64,000 bases of DNA from positions 434,001-498,000 of the forward strand of contig CAJNOJ010000037.1 of NCBI GenBank assembly GCA_905250025.1, given 5' to 3'. The DNA comes from Adineta ricciae. Taxonomy: Eukaryota > Rotifera > Eurotatoria > Adinetida > Adinetidae. The position numbers and the translations under genes were made by a program. A model generated the notes under the pieces. That model was not told the DNA's origin and made no database searches. It worked only from the letters and a program-made list of their open reading frames with translations. Of this stretch, positions 34,418 through 46,800 are shown piece after piece. Each line of letters opens with the position of its first letter. Position 1 is the stretch's first letter.

Positions 34418-36812
34418 ATGAAAAACAAGAAACAAAATCAAGTGGCTATCGGAGGTAAATGACTTTGAAGAATATCGCCTGTTCTATGGTATGAATCTTT
34501 TCTAGAATCAGATGAAGCTGATACAAGTTTCGAACAAGGTAATGGAATCAACGGGAAAACATCCATCAAAGTATCGGATGCTGACAAGCAAAAAGGAAAT
34601 TTCAAAAATTTTGAAATTTCAAAAAAAACAGTAAAAAAACTCAAAGGTAATCCAATCCTTGTGATGAGATATCATATGTAAACTGTTGTTTTTAGCTCGT
34701 AACGTTGAATATCTCTTTCCTGTTCAAAGCGAAAGTTATACATCTATCCACGAGCAAAACGATTGTTTGATTCAAGCATCCAGCGGAACTGGCAAAACAC
34801 TCGCTTATGTCATTCCTCTTGTTGAATTACTGCAAAGTGATAAATCAGTTGAGTTAATGTCAGGTCGTGCACCACGTGTTCTTGTTGTAACACCAACACG
34901 TGATACAGGTAGGATTTGATTCAGCGAAGAGATATAAGTCGAAATCGATGTTGTTTATTTGTAGCTAAACCAATCTCCGATGATTTTCAAACTGTTGTTA
35001 ACGATCTTGCCGTTGCAACCATTTATACAACCAAGAAGAAATCTGATGATCAAGAAACAGAAGTTACAAATGGTTGTGACATTTTGGTCGCCACACCAGA
35101 TCGTTTGAAAGAATTTATCGACGAAGAAAAGGTTGATTTGTCACAAATCAAACATGTTGTTCTCGATGAAGTTGATGAACTTGTTGATGATTTGAAGAAA
35201 ACTCTCAAGAATGTCTTCACATCAGGTAGATATTCGAATTGATAAAAAGCGAATTTTCATACTTTTTGTTTGTAATAGATCAAGAAACAAAACCACAATT
35301 GATTGTTCTTTCGGAAGCAGCGCCCGATACCGTCCGTAAAGCTCTCAAGAAATTCTTGTCCACAGATGCTGTTACGCTCAATCTCGCTGAAAAGACGAAA
35401 GAAGAAGCAACAGCTGATGATGATGAAGAGGAAGATGACAATGATGAAGTAAGTTTAGAAATCGAAAATTAAACTCATTTATGTTTGTATTCATTTATTA
35501 GGATGATGAAAAACCAGTTAATGGTTCATCTACCAATACATCTGGTAACGCAGATGACGGTCCTCGATCGCTTCTCTCGAAACAACCCGTGAGTATTATT
35601 TCTTTTCTGTGTGTGTTCACATTATTCTATGCGTTGAATTTTAGAACTATACCACCTATCAACTTTCTACCAATGATGAAATCAAAGGCGTTGGTTTCGT
35701 TTTTACAATGTTACGTAAAAGTTTTGGTGATGATTTCGATGCTAAAGGTTCAGTTCCACAAATCGCATTTACTAAAGATTATAAAGTACGTACAGACACA
35801 TTCACTGAGAAAGCAGTGATAGTTGATGAATGATTCTTTTACAGGGTGCCATTTTCGATCTACCAAGCAAGTATGATGAACAATTGCAAAGTTCGTGGCG
35901 AGACAGTGCACGAATTCAAATGGGACCTATTACAGAATTACCCGAACTTGATGAAGCTTCTATGAATGATCATAATATCTTCACACGTGGCAATAAATCT
36001 GGAGGTGGTGATCGAAATTCAGGAAGATCAAGTGAGCATATAAAGTGATTGTTTTTCCTAATGTATCGTCTTTCTCCTTCAATAATTATAGATGCATGCT
36101 TTAATTGTAAGTGGATACAATTTGTATGACAAGAAAGACAATAGCTCTTATTATTCATAGGTCAAAAAGAAGGTCACAAATCATTTGAATGCCCAGAAGG
36201 CAAGAATTCTGGAAGAAATGGTGGAAACAGATCAGGTTAGAAATTGCGGCTCTTTTTTTGTTTCTATTTTGTACTGTTCTATTGGCAGGTGGTGGTGGCG
36301 GCGGCGGTGGCTGCTTTAACTGTGGCAAGGATGGTCACAAGTCATTCGAATGTCCCGAACCGAAGAAAGCAGGTGGCCGTGGTGGAAGTGGTGCTGGTGG
36401 CGGTGGTGGCTGTTTCAACTGCGGTAAAGATGGCCACAAGTCATTCGAATGTCCCGAACCGAAGAAAGCTGGTGGTCGCGGTGGAAGTGGTGGTGGCGGC
36501 GGTGGTGGCTGCTTCAACTGCGGTAAAGATGGTCACAAATCATTTGAATGTTCAGAACCGAAGAAAGCCGGTGGCCGTGGAGGTCCCGGTGGTGCTGGTG
36601 CTGGCGGTTGTTTTAATTGCGGCAAAGATGGCCACAAATCATTCGAATGTCCCGAACCGAAAAAAGAACGATCGTCATTTGGTGGTCGCGGAGGCCCACG
36701 TGGTGGTGGTGCTGGCGGTGCTAAACGTAGCTTTGGCGGCGGATACAGCAACGGCGCGACTACAACTGAAACATCTAATAAAAAGATCAAATTTGACGAT
36801 GACGACGAGTGA
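34418..36812 (+). CDS. DDX21-derived protein: one RecA domain, GUCT domain, five zinc knuckles
   Basis: Eleven exons (34418..34454, 34506..34646, 34696..34908, 34965..35225, 35279..35448, 35502..35588, 35645..35785, 35845..36031, 36092..36106, 36161..36235, 36289..36812) in phase, 616 residues. The N-terminal RecA domain is DDX21/DDX50-like: FEISKKTVKKLKARNVEYLF (Q-motif region), Walker A ASSGTGKT, PTRDTA for PTRELA, VATPDR for VGTPGR, DEVD box (also DEVD in DDX21), and SEA where SAT is expected. An acidic linker then leads straight into a GUCT domain (GVGFVFTMLRKSFGD ... GAIFDLPSKYDEQLQSSW). The whole helicase C domain (motifs IV-VI) is absent. The C-terminus has five CCHC knuckles (CFNCGKDGHKSFEC type); the last four are encoded by a 99-bp tandem repeat. 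A 15-nt exon carries part of the first knuckle. Without motifs IV-VI unwinding is not expected; an RNA-binding or nucleolar scaffold role is an inference. Confidence 0.85.
36300..36665 (+). repeat. 99-bp coding tandem repeat (zinc-knuckle units)
   Basis: Four copies whose first knuckle cysteine codons fall at 36312, 36411, 36510 and 36609, exactly 99 bp apart. Each unit encodes a Gly-rich spacer plus CFNCGKDGHKSFEC and a PEPKKAGG-type tail. Copies differ mainly at third positions and in the Gly spacer, and one has SEPKK for PEPKK. Confidence 0.92.
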
Positions 36813-37133
36813 TCAATGAACCAATTACCAAAGAATTTTTCTTTGTGCTTTTTGTTGTTTTTGTTCTCTACATTCATCGATTTTTGTTCTGATGAATGTA
36901 GTTTTGTTGTTTCAACCGAATAACATAACCAACACAATAATGGTATTGAAAAAAAAAAGACAGAACCTATCGACTGCATTGAACGCTTCAGTCATGGGCG
37001 ACATCACGTGGATCAACCGAACAGGGAGGATGGTTGTCATAGTAGTTCAGAGAAAAAGAAAAAGGAAAGTATAGATGATCAGTCATTGAAATTTGAAAAT
37101 TGAGAGTATCTTGTTAAAAGTCGAGAAAACAAT
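36813..37133. other. Intergenic between DDX21-derived gene and KIF6
   Basis: 321 bases, mostly the 3' UTR of the upstream gene. Contains a possible acceptor (GTAGTTCAG near 37048) before KIF6. An imperfect inverted repeat around ATTCATCG/CGATGAAT-type sequence lies near 36870-36900. No gene. Confidence 0.4.
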
Positions 37134-40100
37134 ATGGTAAAGCAAACAATTCAAATATATTGTCGAGTAAAACCAACGAAATCGAAAACATCGGTACTGA
37201 TACGAAAATATTCGTTGAAAGATACGATAGAAAACGGTCTATTCTATATTTTTACAGTTTTATGAAATAAATCATGTTGAGGATGGAGCTAATCTATCCA
37301 TTATCGTTCCAAAAGATGCAACCGAAGGTTATATAAATAATAAACGTGAAGATTTTCGTTTTCGGTCAGTAGATTGAATGGCGAAAGAATGTAACATTCC
37401 GTACTTTTCATTGCAGTTTTCGTCAAATATTTGATCAAAACGCCAAGCAAGACGATGTTTTCGCTGCAGTTGCTCGACCGGTTATCGACAAGTAAAAAGT
37501 CTTTCGATTTGTATTTAAAACACTTCAAATGTAATCTTCTAGTGTCATTTCTGGATATAACGGAACAATATTCGCTTACGGACAGGTGAAACTCTTTTCA
37601 AAAGACGTAAATTGACATACCGAACGATGACTGTCAATTCTAGACGGGTTCAGGAAAGACATTTACTATCACTGGCGGACCAGAACGATATGCTGATCGT
37701 GGTATTATTCCACGTTCTCTCTCCTACATTTTTCAACAATTTGCACAAGTAAATATCCGTCCATATCTCTGTTGATTGTAATGTAAACTGTTTCTTCATT
37801 TAAAGCATGCCGATCAAAGTCACACAGTTCATGTGTCTTATTTGGAAATTTACAACGAAAACGGTTACGATCTGCTCGATCCGAAACATGAAGCATCCAA
37901 GCTCGAAGATCTACCGTAAGTGTTTTTCACATTAAATCTTCTGATCGAACATAAAATCGCATTGATGACAGACGAGTTTTACTAATGGAAGACGAAGATC
38001 AAAATATGCATTTGAAAAATCTCTCTGTTCATGCAGCACAAAATGAAGAAGAAGCATTGAATTTACTCTTTCTCGGCGATACCAATCGAATGATTGCTGA
38101 AGTATACTTCATTAATCTTCTCGTACATACATACTCACTTATTTCACATATAGACTCCAATGAATCAAGCATCAACACGATCTCATTGTATATTCACTAT
38201 TCACGTTACTAGTAAAGAAGTTGGCTCGGCAACTGTACGCAAAGCCAAGTTGCATTTAGTTGATTTAGCTGGGTTTGTGCAGAAAATGTTTGCTGATAGT
38301 TTGACATCTTTTGTCTATTCAGTTCGGAACGTGTTTCGAAAACAAATGTTAATGGGTTATTGTTAACCGAAGCGAAATATATCAATTTATCACTTCATTA
38401 TCTTGAACAAGTCATTGTTGCACTGTCGGAAAAACATCGCTCACATATTCCATACCGAAATTCCATGATGACATCGGTTTTACGTGATAGTCTTGGTGGA
38501 AATTGTATGACAACGATGATTGCAACCTGTTCAGTCGATAAACGAAACATCGAAGTAGGATGATCTATTTTGCCTTGTGTTCGTTAAATGAACATTTCGT
38601 TTCTGAAGGAAACCATCTCAACTTGCCGATTTTCTCAACGTGTCGCATTGATCAAAAACGATGCCATTCTGAACGAAGAACTTGATCCGCGTGTGTTAAT
38701 CAATCAGTTACGAGTTGAGAATCTTCAATTACGAAATCAAATTTCGATGCAAAATGGAAATGAACAATTCACCGAAAGCTTAACTACAGAATTGATCGAA
38801 AAGTAAATCCCATGTATAAAATCTCCATAAATCCTAAAATCTTTCATTTAGATTATTTGAACAAGTAAAAGTCTATTTAGCTGATACGGACAACGAAGCA
38901 ACATTAAATGTCGGCGCCGATATGCGGAAGATCGATCAATGTTACCGAGCATTTAAAGTGAGTTTTCAGCGATTTAGGTGTACTGATCAATTCACATATG
39001 CTCAGATAGAAATTACATCTTGAATTGCAAGAACAATTGAAAACAGCATCGACCACGTCGACGAAACATGGCCAGCCGATCTACATCACACATGATATTT
39101 CACCATACGATAGTAAAGAAGTGAAAGAATTGAAAGAAATCATCAAATTACGAGACAATGAAATTAGCATATTGGTCAATATGTTAAAAAAAGAGAAGAA
39201 AACTGAATATCGGCCGTTTACTGAAAGGTATGTGATTGCTAGAGCAGAAGGAAAAGCATTCTAGGGTGTTCTAGTACAACATTGAAGACTGAAAACTCGT
39301 TTTCATCGACTGATCGAGTTGGGAATCAGTGTAAGTTTAGTGTATAGGACTTGCAAGACGCATTCAATTGATTTGTTGAAGTGAAAAACATGTCTGTTGG
39401 TCGTCAAGAAGCGTTCGATCATTTTCGACGAGAGAATCCTATCAATCTAAAACTCGAAGAGCACAAACGCATATTAAAACAACGATTTACAGAAGCAAAA
39501 GTACTCGGTGAAGAAACCAATCAATGTCGAAATCAAATCAGTATGAGCAGAATTATCACTTTCTCTGATGAAAATCGTTCTTCTAGATCATATGAAGGGA
39601 CAGTATGAACAAATGCATTTACGTCTTGCTGCACAATTGACCCAGGATGAAATCGAGAAAAATCAGGAATTGAATAGATTACGTTCGACTATGGAACGAG
39701 AACAGACGAAGTAATAAAAACTAACAGCACCAGACAGCAAAAATTCTTGTTTCGTTTACTTTTCAGATATCGTGAATGTTTCAATCGATTGAAAAATATG
39801 AAGCAAGAGATCGAGCATATTCAACATGTGATTGAAAAAGATCGTTTGCAAATGCTGAAGGAATTCGACGATTGGTGGGAAGAACAATCTGAACAAGCAG
39901 TATGAAATCTTCTCTAAATTTGCTTCTCTCGATGCAAACAATCTTCTCATTTCATAGGAACAACAAAGGCAACTGTTAGAAATGAAACCATCCACAACTG
40001 ACCATGATCAATCGAGAAAATCGACCGCATCGGTATGAAAATTCATCATCGACTAGTGAAGAAACATCTGCGTATTTTAGTTTCAAATGGACCGTTCATC

Positions 40101-40440
40101 TGCTGCATCAAACAATGTTGATAGACCATCATCTCAACAGTATGTCGCAAGAAATTTTATCGATTTGATTGTCATTGTACCGATTTTTGATTAGATGGAA
40201 CTTACCATTAACAGGCGACAAGAAAACTGACGATGATATTCTAGCGTTTGCTAATGCTCGCCAACGGATCATTTCTCAAACACATAAATGTAAGAAAACC
40301 TCGATAGAATAATTTCCTTTTCAATAACTTCTGTTTTCATTCGATAGGAAATTTCATTTGGTTTTCTAACATATTTCGGCTAAATCTTTTTCTTTCTTTT
40401 TTGTACAGTCAGCTGTCTTTGTTATCATGATAATAAATGA
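37134..40440 (+). CDS. KIF6: Kinesin-like protein KIF6
   Basis: Kinesin-9 family motor linked to motile cilia. About twenty exons (37134..37193, 37258..37364, 37417..37491, 37543..37585, 37644..37748, 37806..37915, 37972..38101, 38154..38272, 38323..38554, 38609..38802, 38852..38957, 39010..39227, 39275..39330, 39382..39540, 39587..39710, 39767..39899, 39958..40032, 40081..40139, 40195..40289, 40409..40440), about 743 residues. N-terminal motor: start MVKQTIQIYCRVKP identical in style to human KIF6, P-loop GQTGSGKTFTITGG, switch I NQASTRSHCIF, switch II DLAGSER (split by an intron), and ALSEKHRSHIPYRNSMMTSV. The tail retains KIF6 blocks: LRDNEISILVNMLKKEKK, EEHKRILKQRFTEAKVLGEE and the C-terminal DDDILAFANARQRI. 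The last exon, giving FSCLCYHDNK, is the least certain; a stop shortly after THK via a nearer acceptor is the alternative. Confidence 0.95.
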
Positions 40441-41289
40441 AATCAATCGAAGTCATTTTGCTCTTTGTGGGCGACAATGTATCACATTCTTTCATAACCC
40501 ATGAACGCAATCGTCAGTTGACGATAATACGAAAGGAAAGTTATGGTTTGTTAGGGGAGTAAAACTAATTGTTCATACTCATTTGAATTACTCATATCAT
40601 GACTATGTTTTTCTCGAAAGACAATTGAAGTTATATATGTTTATATTCATGTCCTTTATCGACCGAATAAAAACGTTGTAATAGGTCTTATTTTCTTTCG
40701 TTTGTTGAGGGTGCGAATAACAAAAAGAAAGGGAAGAAGGAGAAAAGACGTATTGACGATGATCAGGTATAGACTATTGTCATTAGGAGCATTGTAAGAC
40801 ACAGGAAAAAACGTGAGAAAAATACGAAACGAAGGAAAGAAACGAAGCTCGCAGTTCGACAGTGAAGGTTTCGAATAGCGTGGAACAAACACATTACACA
40901 CACGTATATATATATATATATATATATTTCGAAGATGCAGCAACGCCGTCCTTGTAGAATAACACCGTGCAAAACGACTACGAAACGACCATCAATATTC
41001 TAACCAGGTATTGTAACATGCTCCAAAAAGGAAGAAATCCTTATCATTTGCTCATCGTGTACCAAAGTAAACCGTTTTGCTTTTCTTCTGAATACGATTG
41101 TCAATCTCTAATGAATTTCTTATATAATATGAAGAAAAAGCACACGAAAATGAAAAACATCTGCTGCTGATTCCCATTGTTCAAATCGTATTTGCGTCTA
41201 ATCTCTCTCAGTCTTTTTTCTTGCGTATTTTATATTGATCTATGTCTTTTTGTTCTATTGTACAGTAATATTATCTAACAAAATTAAGC
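40441..41289. other. Intergenic between KIF6 and the KCNQ channel
   Basis: About 850 bases. Holds a TA microsatellite (40904-40927) and near 41265 an acceptor-like TTCTATTGTACAG 24 bases before the KCNQ ATG. Open frames on both strands are short and featureless. Confidence 0.5.
40904..40927. repeat. TA microsatellite
   Basis: About twelve TA units in the KIF6-KCNQ intergenic region. Confidence 0.85.
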
Positions 41290-42981
41290 ATGAAAAGTTC
41301 ACTACATCAATTTATACCCGTCCCAACGGATGAAACTCATCTATCTTCCGCACCGACAATCACCCTTAGACGACCAAGTCGGTTGTCAGTTCAAACAAAT
41401 CTGGATGAAGAAGTCGATTTCGGTTCACCACTTAACCCTCATATGTCATTTAAACGTTTTAGTAACCCAATTCAAGCGCGTGTCTATAATTTCCTTGAGC
41501 GACCATGCGGCATCTCTTGTTTCTTATATCATTTCACTGTCTTTGTTATTGTCATTGGTTGTCTCGTCTATAGTTCAATTTTAACCGTTTATATTGAACA
41601 ATCGTATTCGATTTTATTTTGGATTGAATCTGTACTTTTTGTTCTATTTCTCATCGAGTATATTGTCCGTGTTTGGTCATCTGGTTGCCGAAGTAAATAT
41701 CGTGGTCGACATGGACGATTATTATTTATGCGTAAAGCAATGTGTATTGTTGATCTATGTGTGATTATTGGCTATGCTGTTCTTTTATGTATTGGTTTAA
41801 GTCATACACAATTTAGTATTCAATTAGTGAGATACGTGCGAATATTGCAAATTCTTCGATTTCTTCATGTTGATCGACGTTTGACATCGTGGCGTCTACT
41901 TGGTTCAGTTGTTTATGATCATCGTTATGAATTAATTGCCACACTTTACTTTTGTTTTATTTTCCTCATTGTTGTGGCATATCTGATCTGGTTAGTTGAA
42001 AAAGATGACACGAAATTGCCTAGTGAAGACATGTTTCACAGTTTTGCGGATACACTCTGGTGGGCGATTGTGACAATGGTAAATCGATGTTGATTTTCAT
42101 TCTTCGTATATCTTCATTTATTTTAGGCCACAATCGGTTATGGCGATAAGTGCCCGAGAACTTATATTGGTAAGATGATCACGTCGTGCTTATGTATCTG
42201 TGGTGTGGCTTTTTGGACATTACCATCGGGAATTATTGGTTCAGGCTTTGCTTTGAAAGTTGAACAGAAGAAACGTGAAAAGCAATTCAATCGTTTGGTA
42301 CCAGCTGCAGCGAATTTAATACAGAATTGGTGGCGTTTAGTTGCATCACGTCGAGCGAATTTGCCTGCTACATGGCGTATCTATCGTATTGAAACCAAAC
42401 GATCTAATAAATTAAATCGGCATTTGGGTTCGACATTCGCTATGAGCGGTTCGAATAGTGGCAATGGCACACCACGTACGCGTAGTGGACAAAACTTCTT
42501 TAATCTATCGTCGAATGGCATGCCTTTAGATAAAATATCGTGGCGTAAAATTGAAAAAGCCGAAGATCTCGATGACAATCAACGTATTGCTATACGTATG
42601 CTACGTATCATTAAATATCATGTGGCAAAACGAAAATTTCGTCAAGCACATAAGCCATACGATTTCAAAGATATCATGGATGAAAATGCGCAAGGAAATT
42701 TAAAAGTTATGTATACATTAGCGGACATTCAACGACGTCTAGATCAATCCTTAGGTTTACCTAAAGCCTATCCACTTGTCCTCTCCGATAAAGATCGTGA
42801 ACAATTAACATTGAATGCCAAAGTCCAACGATTAGAAACGAAATTAGTTGGTTTGGAAAAGCAGACTAGTCGAGTCATTTCATTATTAGAAGAATTATGT
42901 CAACGTTCAATTCATGATGGAACAAACACGACAATGAATCATTTGTCTTCGAAAACACCAACAGATGAAACAACATCCTAA
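41290..42981 (+). CDS. KCNQ: KCNQ (Kv7) voltage-gated potassium channel, KCNQ1-like
   Basis: Exons 41290..42078 and 42127..42981, 547 residues. Six-TM channel with KCNQ hallmarks: S1 entry ARVYNFLERPCG, S2-S3 RVWSSGCRSKYRGRHGRL, S4 VRYVRILQILRFLHVDRR (KCNQ1-like with His at the fifth charge position), SWRLLGSVVYDHRYELIATL, pore ATIGYGDK split by the intron just before the filter, and S6 LPSGIIGSGFALKV. The proximal C-terminus has the calmodulin-binding IQ-like helix (PAAANLIQNWWRLVASRR), then a second helix region and a C-terminal coiled coil. Two usually invariant features differ: the filter begins ATIGYGD rather than TTIGYGD, and the PAG gate hinge reads PSG. It is shorter than vertebrate KCNQ1 (676 residues). 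KCNE partners cannot be judged. Confidence 0.95.
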
Positions 42982-43803
42982 TTATGATCTGATCAATTTT
43001 TGTCATTTTTTTAGTTTTCATTTGTGTTTTTCATTCTGCTTTCTCTTGTCATTATTTAGATAATTTGCACTATGCAATCGATGTACTTGTATCAATAAAA
43101 CCAAGACCAAAAGAAAGAAAATGCCATAGATATTAAAGTTCACTTTAGTTAATCTTTTCGAAATATCGTGAAAAGTTTCAGTACATAGACAGTGATAAAG
43201 CAAACCGTTTAACTTAATAAATAAAAGTCAGCTAGGAAGCAGTCAGAAACATTGATAAAAAGAATAATAAACAAGCTCCATATAGTATCTACTTTTGCAG
43301 GACTTGGTGATGATTGATGTGAAGATTTATCGATGTGTCTCAATATTTCCCTCGCTTTTTTTCAATTCGTAGCATCTTTTTTTCGTATTCCTTTCATTCT
43401 TCATCTTGAGAGAGCGGCGCGGCTTGCATTCGCTCAATTAGCAAAACAGAATAACAATGAAAACCCTATTCAGATATGAAAATATTGTCCAGTATACATT
43501 TGTAATCTCTGACAGAGAAATCGGATTGTTAATTTATGACTATAGGTAGCAAGATGCTAAAAGAAAAAGTGCGTATGTTATCAGATTATGTATTAGGGCG
43601 ACATCGCACTGACAGTCACTGAAACATGATGGTAAAAAACGTGCAATGCATGTCTGTCAATCAATGCGAGAGAAGGAGATTTTAAAATCTTGTTGATTGG
43701 ATGGTCTCGTATCGAACAAGCGCACGAACATTTGATTGATTACCTGAAACAACTGATTCGATTATTTGGTTTCCTTTAAAGTAATAGTAGGAGAGCAAAA
43801 CGA
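42982..43803. other. Intergenic between KCNQ and ELMO
   Basis: About 820 bases with the KCNQ 3' UTR and the likely ELMO promoter. A GC-rich patch (GAGAGCGGCGCGGC) near 43410 stands out from AT-rich surroundings. No gene seen. Confidence 0.5.
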
Positions 43804-46800
43804 ATGGCAACACGTACATCAAATAATAAAATCAAAATTGGTGTACATTGGAAAAATTCTGTTGCAATCGGTCTTCCATCTCCAGGCAGTCCTCGTCATC
43901 CAAAACTTATCGAACTCGACCCGGTTTGTGCTACTAAAACCACTTCATTGGAATTCATGTCTTCTTTTATAGAGTGTTCCACTAGATAGTTACATTTCGA
44001 AGATATGTGATGAGTAATACGAATGACTCTCAGTTATTATTCAATCAAATCTATTCTATTGTTTCTAGTTGGAAGATTCCTCAATTAAACTCCATTCATT
44101 ATGCACTACGATATGATGATACACATAAATTTGTAACTGAACAAGTAAAAGAATTTACTTCTCTCTGCGATTGATTTCATTTTTTGTTTCTCTCTAGAAT
44201 CGTTTGCAAATTCCAACCGGTCAAGTGTTCTATCTTTCTCTTTCACATGTAAGAAGATTATCCGTATTATCATCTATTATTGTAACTTTTTCTTTTGTTG
44301 ACGAAAGGAAGACGAAGTTCGAGATCTACTGAAATATTTATCATCAACTGATTATCATCGTTATGATTCGACTGCACTTGAACGCTTGAAACTAGCAGGT
44401 GAAGATGAAACTTTTGCATTAGAATTTGTCAATCAATATGGTCTTGATCATCTATTAAAACTGTTCATCAATGATGAAAAATCGAATAAGTAAAACATCT
44501 TGCTGTACATATACAGAACGTTGATTTCTACTGTTAGTTTTGAAAATTTCACACCGAATCTGCTTCGATCACTTCATAACATAGTGGTTAATCAACATGC
44601 AGTCGATTGGGATAATCTTGAATCAATCGATATTATCATTGATCAAGTGAGAAAAATGAATGCGAATAAACTTCGTAAATGCGTGTCTGTTTGTAATTTA
44701 GTTGATAGTCGGTGTTAATCAGTCGAAAATTACTCGTTCACATTCATCATCTGCAATGATGATTCTCTATTCAATTGTAAATAACGAATCAAAATATTCG
44801 TCAAAGATCATTCAAACACTTCAAATCGGACATCTTCTTGACTATTGTAACAAGTGAGTGTTGTTCAGGAAAGAGAGAGAGAGAGAGAGAAATATCATCG
44901 ACATAAGTCAAATTTGTTTAGACAACAGGATATGGAAACACAATACTACGCACTATCATTGATTAATGTCATTATGAGCAAAGGTGATCAAATAATTCGT
45001 TCGGTTAGTCAATTTTTCGTTGAATTATGTCTCGATGAATGCACTTTTGATAGTTACTTGTTGTTGCAATGTCGAATACAATCGTCACCCTACGTCTACG
45101 CGAACTCGTACAATCGATTATTAATAATGTAAGATTTTCAGCTGATATTTTGTAGAATGTACCTTTTTTTTTCTTGAAATAGGATGAACCTTCTGCTAAT
45201 GATTCTTTTTCATCTGTAGACAATTTGGTACAATCATCAAGGGTTTGTATTCATTCTTATAACCTATGTACGATACTTTTTTTTCGTAGCATTTAACTCG
45301 AAGTTCGTTGATTCAACAATTATGTCTTCTACAACGATTCTATCTCAATGAATTGTACACCAATCAAATGAACACCGCACCAGATCGACATGATTCGGTT
45401 AGCATTCAAATGCGATATTGAAACTTTGTTTTTCGATGTTTCTAGTGGATGTTTTTTAGAAGTATCGAGATATGATAACAGAATTACGGCGAAGCGCATT
45501 TGATACTGACCTTTTACTATCTGATCAAAGTTGTCAAGATTTAAGTATGCGAGTGACATCAATGAATTTGAATGAAACAATCACAAATCCTCGACGTGTG
45601 GAAGCCTTACAACGCGATTATGAACGACTTGGATTTCAAGTACAAGAAATTCTTTTCTAAAGATATCAATCTGATTGAATATTTTCATGTTTAGGATCTT
45701 CGAGAACCTATAAAAGATTTTCAGAGCGTTCCACCTGGTATTTTATCATTACAAAATTTATTCTATTTTTGTATTCATCAGAAAAATGATTATATTCGAG
45801 TATGATTTTGTATCTTTTCATTACTCATTTTTGATAGTTTTTTCTTTGTAATCAAAGTTTGTTTTGGAGAACTCTTGTAAAACTCTCCAACAACAATGTC
45901 CACTTGTCAAATCAGCTATTGAAATTACACGAATACTTTGTACATTATTTTCCATTGGTATTGAACGTAAGCATCGAACTATTTTCTTTCAGTTATTCAA
46001 ATGACGAAAGTTTCACGTTTAGCAAATCGACATCAAAACCATGCAGACTATTTCTTACTTTTCTATATAATTTCTTCATTTTTCGAACAAGCGTTTGTGC
46101 GTTGTTTGTTACTATTCAACAAAACATGGAAAGAAATGCGTGCTTGCGATGTCGATTTTCTAGTGGTATGTTTTATTCTCCATTGAAACAAACATAAATG
46201 TTTGAATTTTGTGACTAACAGGTCAGTTCAGTTGTACATCAGCAAATATGTCAATCTCTTGGTGATATCGGCCTAACGAATTCTTCAATATCAATTCATA
46301 ACAAAACTTTGATATCACCATCGATCAATCAAACGACATTATCATCGCCAATTTTGAAAACAGTAATGAATACATCATTGACATCAGGCGTCTTACAAAA
46401 GTTCACGTTCGATTACTTTTCCGAACGATTGAATATTCATAACTATAAAGATATATGTAAACGACGAGATGATCAAGAATTGAAACGTGAAGAAACAGTT
46501 ATGAGATTACCAATTGTTGAGTAAGAAATATCTTTGATGAATATGTAAGATAAAAGTCATACTGTATGTAGAACATTAAAAGAACGTCTGAGATCACATG
46601 TCGAATTGTTAACACGTCAAGCGCGTTTAAAAACAATGAAAAAAGGTCAGATATTTATGACTATCGAAAGTCGACCCGGTGCAAAGAAAACTAAAAGTAC
46701 ATTTCTCGTGTTTTTTTTGTATATTCCTGTTCGAATAATGTAAGCATTTAGATCGATTAATGTATTGGCAATTGCTCGACAATGAAAAACATGTTCAATG

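Noticed and set aside
34900-35230. DEVD box taken as a mutated DEAD box
   Set aside because: DDX21/DDX50 themselves carry DEVD, so this residue alone is not evidence of inactivation; the missing second RecA domain is.
36244-36819. Second long open frame across the zinc-knuckle repeats, and antisense Pro-rich frames
   Set aside because: They are shifted readings of the Gly-rich 99-bp repeat; the knuckle frame has intact CCHC ligands and joins the upstream exons in phase.
37227-37257. 21-nt intron in KIF6 exon 1
   Set aside because: Too short; using the donor at 37194 gives a normal 64-nt intron and matches the KIF6 N-terminus.
44872-44891. Microsatellite as part of a mobile element
   Set aside because: Simple repeats here and elsewhere have no flanking target-site duplications or terminal repeats; no transposon, LINE, SINE or virus-like element was recognised in the window.
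45940-45992. Alternative 53-nt or very short (26-35 nt) introns in ELMO near 45.96 kb
   Set aside because: A 56-nt intron 45967-46022 keeps ILCTLFSIGIEPN, which matches ELMO LCEILQVGELPN, so it is the better model.
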